From assembly GCA_000733355.1 (NCBI GenBank), contig JNVV01000020.1, positions 163,743-227,742 on the forward strand: a stretch of DNA of 64,000 bases, given 5' to 3'. Below are positions 46,214-58,600 of the stretch, in pieces (positions within the stretch are counted from its first letter, which is position 1; every line of letters starts with the position of its first letter). A model generated the notes under the pieces. It was not told where the DNA came from. It saw only the letters and a program-made list of their open reading frames with translations, and ran no database searches. The DNA comes from Falciphora oryzae. Taxonomy: Eukaryota; Ascomycota; Sordariomycetes; Magnaporthales; Magnaporthaceae. The translations under genes and the position numbers were made by a program.

Positions 46214-47675
46214 TCAAAAGTCCCTAAAGTGGTGGTCGTACTGCGTCACCATCTCTTCCGTGTACTGGTCCTTCGACACGTCCTCCTCCGGGTATATGTC
46301 GAAGCACTGGGCGTCTCCGGGGAACCGGACGGGCGGGATGATGGGCCCGGGTTGCCTGCGGTCGTAGACGGCGTCCCAGTCGACGCCCCGGAAGAAGGGG
46401 TGCTCCTTGACGCGGGCGGCGCCGCCGCTGATGTTGCCCAGGCGGTGGGAGCGGTCGACGGTGCAGAACTGGCGGATGATGTCCTGCGCCTCGGGGGAGA
46501 TTGGCGGGTCCTGGGGGAACACGACTGGTTTTTCGACGATCCTTTTTGTTTTTGTGTTTTGGTAAGATTAGCAAAAGATCATTTGTTGGTGGTAATGACG
46601 CCGATGGGGCCGGTAAAAACCCACTGCTTGTAGATCTCAATGGGGTTCTGGTGCCAGAACGGCGGGTAGCCCGTCAGGAACTCGTATATCAGGATCCCGA
46701 GGGCCCACCAGTCCACGGCCGTGGTGTGGCCCTTGTTGTGTATGACCTCGGGGGCCAGGTACTCTGGCGTGCCGCAGAGGGTGTACGTCTCGACCGGGCC
46801 GTTGCTGGTGCCGTTTACGCCGCTGCCGCTTACCGCCTTCGCTGCTGACGACCTACCGCCCAGGCGCTTCGCGAAGCCAAAGTCGACGAGGCGGATGTGC
46901 CCCTGCTCGTCGAGCAGCAGGTTCTCGGGCTTGAGGTCGCGGTAGGCGACGCCGCCCTGCGCCTCGTGCAGGTACTCGAGGACCAGGACGATCTCGGCGG
47001 CGTAGAAGACGGCCATGTGCTCGTCGAAGCGGCGGTACTTGCGCAGGTAGCTGAACAGCTCGCCGCCGGGGACGTAGTCGAGGACGAGGTACAAAAAGTC
47101 GCGGTCCGAGAAGGAGGCGAGCAGGTTCGTGATGAAGGGGTGGCCCGACACCTCGGCCAGGATGGAGCGCTCGTGGCGGACGTGGTCGATCTGCTTGAGC
47201 TTGATCACCTCGGTCTTGCGCAGGATCTTGAGCGCAAAGACTTGGGCGCGCTCTGCTTCGGTTTGGGGGTTGGATGGCCTGACGAGGCAGACGCGCGCAA
47301 AGGTGCCTTTTTGTGTTGGGGGTTATGGAGTTGGTGAGCAGTGGGGAGTGGACTGGGGGTCGTTTGCGCTTTCTTACCTGTGCCTAATGTCCTGACCTTG
47401 CTAAAGTCGCTGAGCTGCAGCTTCCTCGGCTGTTGTTGCGGTGGTGAGTCGACGGGAGCGCGCGGTTGCTGTTGCTGTGTGGGTGCGGGCGCATCGTTCT
47501 GGCTGTTGCTGTGTTGCTGGCGTTGCTGGTGTTGCTGTAGATGATGCAGGCCGTGTGAGGCCCCTCCTCCTCCTCCTCCCACGCCATTGCTGCCGCCAAA
47601 CGATGCGGCCGAGGTTGACGGCACGCCCACCACCGACGGGATCGGGCCCGACGAGTGCGCCAGAGCCGCCGCCAT
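46214..47675 (-). CDS. pkac-2: cAMP-dependent protein kinase catalytic subunit, fungal class II
   Basis: Three exons: 47675-47378, 47306-46625 and 46541-46214, 435 aa. Residues 1-85 are Gly, Gln and His-rich. The AGC kinase domain begins [20 protein letters not shown], with ATP Lys126, [16 protein letters not shown] and [15 protein letters not shown]. The C-terminal tail ends HHFRDF, the FxxF hydrophobic motif that folds back on the N-lobe. [20 protein letters not shown] and the ETYT activation segment fit the fungal second PKA (PkaB / PKAC-2) better than CpkA-type. About 20 Ser/Gly/Ala-rich residues are inserted between DFGFAKR and the activation Thr. The ATG at 47675 has an ideal context (GCCACCATGG). 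The frame stays open upstream to an ATG at 48557, but that 294-residue extension looks non-coding. Confidence 0.93.
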
Positions 47676-50600
47676 GGTGGCTTTTGTCCGATGTGTGGTG
47701 CGCTCCGGCTTGCGCCGCTGCGAGGGGCGGGGCGGGGGAGTCGAGGGATAAAAAAAAGGGGCGGAATAGGGGAATTGGCTCCCCCAAAGAGACGGCCAAC
47801 AAGAGCTTCTTATTCTCGTTTCTTGTTTTCTTGTTCTTTTCGTGAGGGTGCGCGGGAGAAGTATAGTTGGGTTTGCGATCAGAACCCCTTTCCCTTCTTG
47901 GCTGTGACTTGACTCTGCGCTGTTCGTTGGATTTTCGGCAGGGGAAAGCGTGAGTGTTCTGGCTCGCTCGGTTTGTTTGGGCCACGCCGGGGGCTCTTGT
48001 CGGAGCGCGGACACGAGCGGGCAAGGATCAGGATCAAAGAGTTTGGTTCTAGCCCAACGGCTTTTCTCGGGTAAGGAAAAAAAAAAGGGGGGGTCAGGAT
48101 GGCTGGCTGGCGGACGAAACGGTTTCCGACAAACAATCCAGGCGGTCGGGATGGGGTTTCCTGTCTCTTGCTTTGGGCACAAGCCGGATGGAGGATTTGC
48201 TTGTGGAATCGGGGCCGCCCGGCGCAAACGTGTAAACCGGGGTTTAGGGGGGGTATTGCTCGGGGCTGCTAGGCTAGTCGAGCGGATGGTGATGGTTGGG
48301 GCGAAAAGGGAAAAAGGAACTTTGGATGCAAACCGTGTAAGAGATCTGGCATGTATCTCCGATTCAACAGCGACAGGAAAACAGGTGTGGAGAGGGAACG
48401 AGCGAAAAGAGCGCAGAAGCAGCGCATCAGCAGCAGCAGCAGCAGCAAGGACAAGAGACGGTCGACGTGCAGCGTGGGGTTGCTTGCTGTGCCTGATAGC
48501 CGCGATCCTGATGGACGGCCTTATGATGTTATGCCGCGAGAGGAACGGCGGTGGCATTGGAGTGTGGCTCGGTTCGGTCGATGGATTTGGCGGGGAGGGG
48601 CCACGCTACGGCTAGGCTAGCGGATGATACACCCTGGCCAGTGACTTATGCGCGACAAGGATGGCGGCGGTTGACGCTGGATTGCATGCATGCCCACACC
48701 CATGCCCATACCCATGACCCCCAACTCGTGGCTGGCGTGCTTTTACATGTAGCTGGATAGACGCCCGCTGGCCGGCCTTGCGCTTCTGCGAGGGCATACG
48801 ATTGGACGCTGCTTGAGCACTTGGAGATGATCTCTCAGTGAAGAAAACAGGTTGACGAGTGGAAAATGAGAAACGCTCTTCTTGGATTCCGTCCATCCCG
48901 GCCTTTGCAGACAGAAAACCAAAACTCCAGACGCTGCCGGTCCTTGGTAATTTCTCTTGATTTGCTTCCCACTTCAGCCTGCACCCCTGTCCGAGGCTCC
49001 ATTGTGACGTTTCCCCGACGAAATAAAAAAAGACTGGACGCAAGGAAAAAAGATGGGCTAAAAAGATGAGGCCAAAGAAACAAGCCTGTGGAACGAGCTA
49101 AACGCCGCAGCAGCAAGCGTCTTGAGTCGTGTTCAGCCGCAGGCAAAATGCTGTGTGTCCAGCCGAGCAGCCTCAGGTCAACAGGTAAAGTTTTGACGGG
49201 CCCAGGTCTCCCGGCAGGCTGACGCAGCTCGCTGTAGCCACTGTAACGTGCGCGACAAGCCAACACAAGCCGCCCGGTTATGACGTAGATGGGGGGTCGG
49301 AACGCGGGCACCTCAGCCAGCCCCAACGCAACCAATTCGACAAGACACTGGACGCGATGCCAGGCAATTCAGCTGTGCTTGTTTGTTAGCATTGAATTTC
49401 CATTGTCCACAGCTTGAGCCAGCTCGGTGCCGAGGTCCCCCGCAAAGCATCAAGCCTCTAGCGCGTCGTCGCTTCTTGGATGGCAGCAGCACGTCTCGGT
49501 CAGCCTCCTCCATCTCGCTAGCGCCCGCGGCGATCAGATGAACAAGAGAGTCAGATGGCGCCGCACAAAAGCCCGGAAAGAGAGGGGCCAGCCCGCGACG
49601 TTTGGCTGGCAGCTCTGGTGCACAGCAGCCTCCTGTTACATGATGCAACGCGCATGATGCAAGTAACGTGGACCCAGACCCCACCTTTTGGGCTTTTTCC
49701 CATCACGGCCGGCGCTTCTGCCTTTCCTCATTGATAAACTTGGGCCTGATCGGCTTCATCTCACATCTCGATTCGCGCTCTCCATCAGACGGCACCATTG
49801 GCAGCGTTGGGATGCTGATGTTGATGAGCAAATCGCTTAACTGGAGAGAGCCAACTGAAGACGGGTCATGTATCTCCGCGCCCAGTTAGTATGGACATGG
49901 TACAAGACATATACGCACACCTCCGCTTGCCTATACTACGCCAAGGCCAGCCTTCCGACGAACGCAACGCTTGGGGAATAACTGAGGGTCGCAGGCTATG
50001 CACGTCATTACATGGATTTGCTGCGTAGGACTGGTGGTACATGGCTGTCAACGCAGCACTGCCTGTTTTATCAGTGTCCGAACTGAGTGCCAGCCAGCCG
50101 AGGCGCCGACTCGGGGATCCTAGCCGGAACCCGCGCGTCTGGATTGTCGGGGCCGCCGGGAGTCTGGTTCGGGCTGGATGGGAGGCCGGGATTCTGCCCG
50201 TTGACTCGCCCGGGCTCCCGGATTGAGGCTCTGCCTCTTCCGTTCCTGACACGGGCAACACTTTAGACTCTGCTCATGTATTGCTAGTGGCACTGACAGA
50301 CAGCCAAAAGTGAATGACACGATGGCCTCACATCCTTTTCTTAGATCTCCTGGGATGTGCTTTCACCTCTCCACTAAGCTCGTCGCCCGGTTCCAGCCTT
50401 TGCAAGCCTCCTCTTCAGGCCTCCTCTTGGTCGAGTGCGGCAGGGCCCCAGAGGCGTGCACGGCTTGGCTCGATGCGTGTTCGGCACTGAGCCGTGTGAG
50501 GCCTTGAGTGGTGGCACGAGGCCGAGTGGAGCTTGACAGCAGGGGCTTGCGGCCAAGTGGGGCCCACGACAGGCTGTCAGCTCTCTGCAGCGCTGCGAAT

Positions 50601-51204
50601 AGGGAGACAGGCCGCCGGAAAAGGGCAGCTCCCCACCTCAATCTTGGGGGCCTTCAAGCAAAGCGAGCTGAAGCGAACGACGGGCACGCTCAGTGCCAGA
50701 GAGGTCAGCTCCGCCATCCACCAGCGACGAGGAAGGCTGAAGCCCCCGCGGGCCGACGACATCCATTCTCGCCTGTCTGGCATCGACTTGCTGTTTTCTT
50801 CTGCTTCGGTTCTAGCTGCCTGATCTGCTGTTTCTCGCTATATACCCTGAATAAATCCCGTCTGGCGCCATCGTCACGTCAGCCGGGCTACCTAGACTAG
50901 CCCGCCCGCCTGTTGGCTTCGTCCCCAGATTTCAATCCTCCAATTCAGTTCACTCTGCATATCCACCCGACCTCGTGTCCCCGTACTCACCATCTCGAGG
51001 CCTTTCCTGTGCTTCTTCCTACCGACTTCAGTAGCTGCTTTTTTTTACCACAGCCGCCGACCAGCAGCGACGGCGTCCATCCGTCCCACGCAGCCAATCC
51101 CGTTCCCTCACCATCCTCCATCGAGCCGTGCTCGACATTCAGGGGGTTGAACCCCCGACCGAACCTGCGGCCTCGTTGACCGGATAGACTTCCCACCCGT
51201 CGCC
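47676..51204. other. Divergent 3.5-kb region, PKA / TBC protein
   Basis: Promoters and leaders of both genes must lie here. A (CAG)6 run is at 48428-48445, and short CCCATG/CCCATA-like imperfect repeats at about 48690-48720. A TATATA string at 50839-50844 is about 360 bases before the TBC start. No supported gene is seen; open frames are overlapping and motif-free. Confidence 0.5.
50839..50844 (+). promoter_or_regulatory. TATA-like element upstream of the TBC gene
   Basis: TATATA in the context CTCGCTATATACCC, followed by a CT- and CCA-rich leader of about 360 bases that looks like a long 5' UTR. Positional inference only. Confidence 0.25.
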
Positions 51205-54200
51205 ATGTGGAACCTCTCGAGCTTCGTGCAAAAGGCACAGGAGCTGCTCGACCCGACCCAGGGCCTCAACCTCAGCCAGTCCGACAAGAACCCGTCCAAG
51301 GCCACCCTCTTCCAGCACCAGTTCCGCCTGCCGTCCACCCAGCACCCGCTCTACGAGATCGCCGCCGAGCTGACCATCCCGCCCTCCAATGTCACCCAGG
51401 GCGACAAGTCCCACGACATGGGCTGGCACTATGTCGGCCGCCTGCACCTGGCCGAAGCCTACATCGCCTTCTCCACCACCGCCTCCAGCTTCCTGCAGAC
51501 GGCCACCACCTCCAGCTCCTCCGTCTTCACCGGCCAGACCCACGGCGGCGGCCCGAGCGGCAACGGCTTCACGTTTCCTCTGTGCGCCATCCGCAAGGTT
51601 GAGCGTCTCAACAGCCAAAACTACCAGGTAACCCGGCTTTCTAACACGACTCTCCTACCTTGACTCTTACTAACAACCATCCCCCGCATCCCCCGCAGTT
51701 TTCTCTGGCCATCACCACATGGAACGGACAGCTCCACGAATCGGGCAAGGACAAGGGCAAGGCGGCGCCCGCAAACAAAGACAACAAGACGGGCTTCCGG
51801 GAGCAGAGGATAACGGTGCAGCTGGCCGGCTCTCGCCAGGCGTGCGAGCGCTTCTGCGACGGACTGAAAAAAGGCCTGCGGGCCGCCGTCGGAAACGTGG
51901 CCAAGCTCAAGTCGGTCGTCGCCGAGAACTACTCTGAGCACCTCCTTAGGCCGGATGATCAGAAGGACCGCCCTTCCCCCGACGCCGGCCTCGGCCTCCA
52001 GTTCCGCTACCCCGGCGACCCCAAGAAGCTTCGCGATCGGGCCAAGATGCGCCTGTGGGCTGAATACCTCCGAGACAACGGCCGGAACGTGACGCTGCTG
52101 CGTCAGCCGACCTTCCACAAGCTCATCCGCGTTGGTCTGCCAAACAGGTTACGCGGCGAGATGTGGGAGCTGACGTCTGGGTCCTTGTACCTGCGGCTCG
52201 AGAACCCGACCATGTACCACGATACGCTGGCCAAGCATGAGGGCAAGGAGTCACTGGCCATCGATGAGATCGAGAAGGACCTGAACCGCAGTCTGCCCGA
52301 GTACCCGGGTTTCCAGGACGAGATTGGCATAGGGAGGTTGCGCAGGGTCCTCACTGCATACAGCTGGGTCAACGCCGATGTCGGCTACTGCCAGGCCATG
52401 AACATCGTCGTCGCCGCTCTGTTGATCTACATGTCCGAGGTCCAGGCCTTCTTCCTGCTGTCGGCTCTTTGCGACCGCCTGGTCCCCGGATACTACTCGA
52501 CGACCATGTACGGCACTCTGCTGGACCAGAAGGTTTTCGAGTGTCTGGTTGAGAAGACGATGCCCATCCTCTGGGAGCACCTCGTTAAGAGCGATGTGCA
52601 GCTGTCCGTGGTATCGCTGCCTTGGTTCCTGTCTCTATATATAAACTCGATGCCACTGGTATTTGCATTCAGGGTCCTGGACGTTTTTTTCGTCGAGGGC
52701 CCCAAGGTGCTCTTCCAGGTCGGCCTCGCTATCCTCCGCATAAACGGCGAGGAGCTGCTGGATGCGACCGACGACGGCGCCTTCATCTCTGTCCTGAAGT
52801 CCTACTTCTCTCGCCTGGACGAATCCGCCCACCCCAAATCCGAGAACCCCAAGCTGCGGGCTGTCACGCGTTTCCAGGAGCTGATGGTCGTTGCCTTCAA
52901 GGAGTTTTCGGGCATCACGCAGGCCAGCATCACGGAGCTACGGCTCAAGAACAAGGACGCCGTGCTCAACAACATTGAGAACTTTGCAAAGCGGACAGCC
53001 CTCAGAAACCTGGGCGCCGACAGCAAGCTGCTCAGCACGGAGGAGCTCGGCGCTTTGTACGACCGCTTTTACACGGTCCTCTATGAACGCCAGCAGCGTG
53101 AGGGCATGATCCAGGAGGAGAAGCAGAGGAGAGCTCGAGCGAACCGGCCAAGGATCCATGAGCCCGAGGTCGAGAAGGGCCGCGTGGGCCTCGGCGCGAG
53201 CACCAGTCTGATGGACTACGACGCGTTCCGCGAGTTCCTCGCTGGCGTGGCCAAGTGGGCCATGTCGGACTCGCCGACGACACCTCGGCGGGATACCTTC
53301 ACCGAGAGGGACAGGAACCAGCTTTTCAACAGCCAGAGGAATGGCAGGCAGATGGCGCTGTCACCCTGGGGCAACGGTCCAGAGCCTGCAGACCACGAGT
53401 TCTTGCAGCGGTTGTTTGCCAAGTGGGATGTCAAATCAGAGGGAGCACTGACGCTACAGAACGTGGTGACGGGCATGGCGCGCATCAAAGGCAAGCGCGA
53501 CATCATGGGCACCATAACATACCTGTTCGAGCTATACGACGACGACGGTGACGGCAAGGTCGACCGGGAGGGCATCCTGAGGATATCTGAGGCTCTCCTT
53601 TTCCTCTCTAGGAGGGGTCTCGAGGGCACGCTGAGCCCGTCGGCCTCGACGGCGGCCCTGAATGGTTACTCGGAGCACCAGGTGGCAGGCGGCGACGGGG
53701 CCAGCCTAGGCGTTAATACCGCTGGCTCCACTAACGAGAGGTTCCTGGGCAGTATCAGTGCGTTCATAAGGAGATGCTTCGAGTACGCGGACCCGGACCA
53801 CCCCAAGAACCAAGACTCCCTGGTTCGCGCGGACCCTTATGCTCGGGAGAAGGAGGACTCTCTGGAGGCGCCAAGGGTTCAGGATAAGGTGACCACGCCC
53901 ACGTCGCCTGCCCTTGTCGATCCGGACGCCTTCGCGATAGGAGATGACGACGACGACGAATCGGACGACGAATCGGACGAGGAGGATCTCCTGGCCATGG
54001 ACTCTCCACCCGGAAGCCCCAAGCCCCAAGCGGCCCAAAGACCAGCACCGGAGCCGACGCCGGCGGCGGGAACCACACCAAAAGCGACGAGCTCGTCGAC
54101 GGGAGAGCGCGGCATGGGCGGCCGCAGGGTGTCCAAGGCACAGTCGGAAGCAGCGGCCAATGTGGCGCTGGACCCGGCGAACCCGATGCACATCACGCTT

Positions 54201-54875
54201 CCGACATTCCGCATGGTGGTGCTGGCAGATGAATTGCTGGAGCAGTTCTTCGAGTCGTCGTTCCCGACATCGTTCCACATTGTTGAGGGCCTCGTGGGGA
54301 GCGCCTCGGCCACCGCGGCAGGCCCGTCGTCATCGACGACCTCCCTGACGACCTTTGGCAACATCGGTTTCGGGGCGGGTAAGGCGGTGGCGGCGGCCGG
54401 TGGAGGCGCCGTGGGAGGCATCAGGGGAGTGCTGGACAATATCGTCACGGACGCGACGCGGGTAGCTGCCGAGGTGCGCCGCCGCATGGAGGAAGCGCAG
54501 CGGGAGTTGGAGAAGAACGCGATGGCTCAGCAACAGCAGCAAGGCGGTAACGGGGGTCAGCGCCGTGTTGTCGCCGCGGACGATGACGAGGATGACGATG
54601 ACGACATTGGCATCCGCGAGAAGCCCTCGTCGTCGGCCAGCGGCGCGGCGCGTGGGGCTGGACCGGCGGCTGCGAGGAGTGTCAGGTCGTCAGACAGGGA
54701 TCTTCTCGAGGGAGCCGACGCCGAGGCGGACGGGGGCGAGGACGAGGACGAGGACGGAGGAGAGGGCAGCAGTGGGAAGGCGCAGCACGCGCCGGTCGCG
54801 CGGCGGAGGGAAGAGGTGCCTGGCGGCGGAGGCAGCGGTGCGGGAGGGCAAAGGATTGTGGAGTTTGAGGGCTGA
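51205..54875 (+). CDS. GYP2: GRAM/TBC/EF-hand Rab GTPase-activating protein (Gyp2/Mdr1-like)
   Basis: Two exons, 51205-51627 and 51699-54875, 1199 aa. A GRAM-like domain lies at about residues 30-145 (VGRLHLAEAYIAFST). The TBC domain starts near 290 with RVGLPNRLRGEMWELTSGS. It carries the Arg finger motif IEKDLNR near 332 (IxxDxxR) and the Gln finger VGYCQAMN near 371, so it should be an active Rab-GAP. A calcium-binding EF-hand loop (YDDDGDGKVDREG) lies near 753. This GRAM-TBC-EF-hand order is that of yeast Gyp2/Mdr1 and animal TBC1D8/TBC1D9. Residues from about 840 on are low-complexity and acidic, with two runs of Asp/Glu (DDDDDESDDESDEED, EDDDDDIG), and the protein ends RIVEFEG. Yeast Mdr1 is about 950 aa; the extra length is this tail. 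Confidence 0.92.
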
Positions 54876-55657
54876 GTAAAGTAAGGGGAGAGATCAAAGG
54901 AAAACCAAAGCCTTTTTGTTTAGTGTCTTGGGCGTCATCGCCGCCTGTCTGCCTATCTTGGATTGTTTAGAACAGCGTGTGTTTGGCATCCCTACCCCTT
55001 TTCTTTTTATCGTCTTGTGCTTGCACATCCATCATCAACCTTCCTTGTATGTCTGTGGCTTTTATGTGGTTCATTCTTTTTATCTTGTTATTCACAAGAC
55101 ACTGCTCATAGACAGCAAGCAGCCCTGGGCGCTTTAGGTGAGTGCGATCCCTCACGCTAGCCTTATCCAAGAGATTTTTTTTCCTTGCTTGCTGGCGATA
55201 ACGATCTAGACTACTGCTCTTCCAAGACATTGGTTCAGCGCCACCCACGTTCTGGAGACCCATTCCACTCTCCGCCATGACACCACTGTTCTTTGTGCGT
55301 CAACTGGCTATGTCCCCATCCCTCCGTCCCAGTTCCCGGGGTTTGGCAGCGCCCCAGAAAGGTTAGAGCGACGCCTGAGGGATGGTGGACGGTCGAGAGC
55401 CTGAGACACGCTGCGGAATGCTGGCTCGATTTGCGTCGTTTTTCTTTCTCTCTTTCTGTAGTGACGCCCTGCCACCCAGAGATGATGACCGGTAGCTTCA
55501 TCAAATCTGGGGGATCTCTAGAAAGAGAGACTCTTTAGATTTTTTTCCCATCACCCCTTATTGCTCCTGTTCCTCGATATTCTCCTTTTCGCCTCTCACG
55601 CCATCCAAATACATCTTCAATTTCCATTTGATACACGCCTCCTGGCTCACCGCCGCG
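54876..55657. other. Spacer between TBC and WSC genes
   Basis: TBC 3' UTR followed by the promoter and leader of the WSC gene. CT-rich before the start codon. Nothing else recognised. Confidence 0.5.
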
Positions 55658-58600
55658 ATGCGGCCCGCGTATTTGCCAGCAGCCAGCTTGCGGGCCACGA
55701 TTGCGGCCCTGGTCTTGGCCGGCCTCGTCGCCGCACAAGGTGCTATCGACGCACCATCGGCTGATACATGTGATAGCGACGGCCAGTTCTGGTACAGGAT
55801 GGGCTGCTTCGATGTCACCGGTACGACCTTGCTGCCAAGGCTGAGCCCAGACTTTACTTATTTCCCTGTTACCTACCAGAGTGATCTTAGAGGCCGAATA
55901 AATCCTACCTGGTGGGACGCTGTGTACAACAACACCGTCACCCCGGCCAAATGCACCAAGGCCTGCCGGGCTGCAGCGTACAACATTGCGATGTTCTACC
56001 AGGGTACTTGCTACTGCCTCAAGGACGGCTACTACGACACGGGCTTGATAGACGATCCCGGCAGTTGCGACAGGCCCTGCCCTGGCGATCGAGGTCAGCA
56101 GTGCGGAGGGGACGGCAACTTCGCCTCGGTTTACTGGGACAGCAGCTACAAGCCGCCGGCCATCTACGAGGCTGGGACTCCTGCCTGGGACGGCGCCGAC
56201 ATCTCGGCCTTCCTCGGCTGCTTCTCGACGCCCGGCTTCGACGAAGCCCTCTTCATGGACTTTGACACCTTCTCCGGGGCCAACTACCACCAGTGCATCA
56301 AGCCGGGGAACCCTTCCCCTTCCTCCTCGCTGCCGGACGTGGCCTCGTGCGACAAGCTGTGCGCGATCGAGGCCGGCATCAGCGGCAGCAACGGCGTCGA
56401 GGGGCTGTGGGGCTTCCCGCTGAGCTATGGCTTCAACGGCGGCCTGCCGTACCCTGCAGACACCAACGACTGCTTCGCTGGCTCGGATCCCGCCGGGTCT
56501 ATCCAGTGCTACTGCTCGACCATGTTTGGCGTCTTCACGTACCAGGTCAACGACGACAATCCGTCCTGCCGCAGGCGCTGCGACGGGTGAGTTTTACTTT
56601 TCTTATCCCCCCCTATTTCTTTTTCCCTTTTTTTTTCTGTTCTGCGTTTGACTGATGGCCGCGTGGGGCTATAGTAGCGACCCAGGAGACTGCGATCCCA
56701 AAACAGAGATGTGCTGCGGGGACCCGGAAAACAACATATTCCCCGTCTACATGGCCAAGGAGTGGACCGGCTGCCTCATCCCCCGGGTCCCGGGCTGGCC
56801 TGCTTATGACGAAAACGGCGCCAGGAATGGCTTTGAATGCAACTGGACCCTCCCCCGGAGCCTCAGAGGAGGAGCGGCGACCAAGGACTTTCCCCAGTCT
56901 CGAGGGAAGCAGGACTCGGACAGAGTGACCCTGGCCCTGGACACCCACTACCTCTTGCCCGACTTCGTTTCGGGCTCCGAGCTCTGGGACCTGTACGGCT
57001 GCTTCGAAGCGTCGAGCGGGGGGTCGACGCCCCCGGGGTTCGCGAGCACTGGACCGAACGCGGCCGGCCTGGGCGACCTTGAGGCGTGCGCGGCCCAGTG
57101 CTCTGGGAGCACGTTTGCCATGATTGGGGGGCTATCGCAGTGAGAGGCATACCGTTCTTTGGTGTTTTTGCAAACTTATTGTCTCTCCGTAACACGCAGC
57201 TGTTTTACTGACACTCTTCCCCCCCTTCTCCCCTTTCGGCAGGTCTTGCTACTGTGCCACCGCAGGCAGCGGCTCCCGCACTCTGGCCAACGTCGGGTTC
57301 TGTACCGAGCGCTGCCTGCAGCCGACCGACACGTTCTGCGGCGGCAAGCCCGACGCCTACAACGGAAACAAGGCATATTATTTGGTTTACCATAGGAACG
57401 CGGCAGGGGCGCCCCCGGCCCCAGACGAGGTTCCGTCGTCGCTGCAATTCTTTCGAGATAACCCGTATCCAGTGGGGTACCCGTGTCCTGATGATGAGAT
57501 TGAGAGTCAGTGCAGTCGTCCTCTGCCCGTTTTTACCCCCCGTGACTGCACACAGGGCACAGAGGGCATCAAGTGAAAAGACGCAGACTGACTCTGATGA
57601 TGTGTTTTCGTTTTAGCCTCTACTACCACGGCAGAGACCACAACCACAGAGGCTACATCAACGGAGACCCCGACCACGGAGACCACAACAACGGAGACCA
57701 CCACTGAGACCACAACTGAGACCACAACGACCGCGGATACCTCTGAAACGACGACGACAACGGAGTCCACAGAGACTACAACGGAGACCACGGAAACGAC
57801 AACGACAGAGACTACAGACACGACGGCAACAGAAGATGCGGATACGACCACAACGACAGAAAGCTCGGATACCACCACTACGGATACATCAGATACGACA
57901 ACGACGACCATAGAGACTTCCGAAATAGAAACCACAAGCACTGAGACATCCGATGAAGGTTTGATTCCATTTCCAGCTGCTAGCATCCAGAAGATGGCCC
58001 GTTTCGTCTCTGTAAATCCATCTTGCGCTGACACGGTTTATTTATCTATCAAGATACCACAACCGCCTCCACTACCAGCGAGGATACTACCAGTGAGGAC
58101 ACCACTACAACCGCGCATACCACTGCTGCTACGGACGTTACAGCCAGTGAAGATACTACCACCAGTGAGGATAGTACTACCACCGAGGATACTACCACGA
58201 CTGATGCTACTACTACTAGCGAGGTCACCACCACCAGTGAAGACACTGCTGGCAGCGAAGACACTACTTCCAGCACGGAGACCACCTCGGACACCAGCAC
58301 CGAGACAACCAGCACAACAACCGCCACCACAACCACCACAGGCTCTGCGAGCACGACGACTACTACAAGCTCTACCAGCACTACAAGCAGCACATCGAGG
58401 ACAAGCACATCAAACACGAGTACCTCGACTACAACAACCAGCAGCTCAACTACTAGCACGACGAGCAGCACTACTAGCAGGACATCCCCGGTCTCCGCGA
58501 GCACTCCTCCAACCGGCGGCCCTACAGATCCTCCAGCAGGCGGTCCGACCACAGCGGCCTCGCCCACATTCACCTCCATCGAGCCCGCGCCAACCGAGCC

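Noticed and set aside
47676..48557. 294-residue in-frame N-terminal extension of the PKA gene from ATG 48557
   Set aside because: The added sequence is low-information Pro/Arg/Ser-rich and lacks PKA N-terminal features, while the ATG at 47675 has an ideal GCCACCATGG context. Not fully excluded without transcripts.
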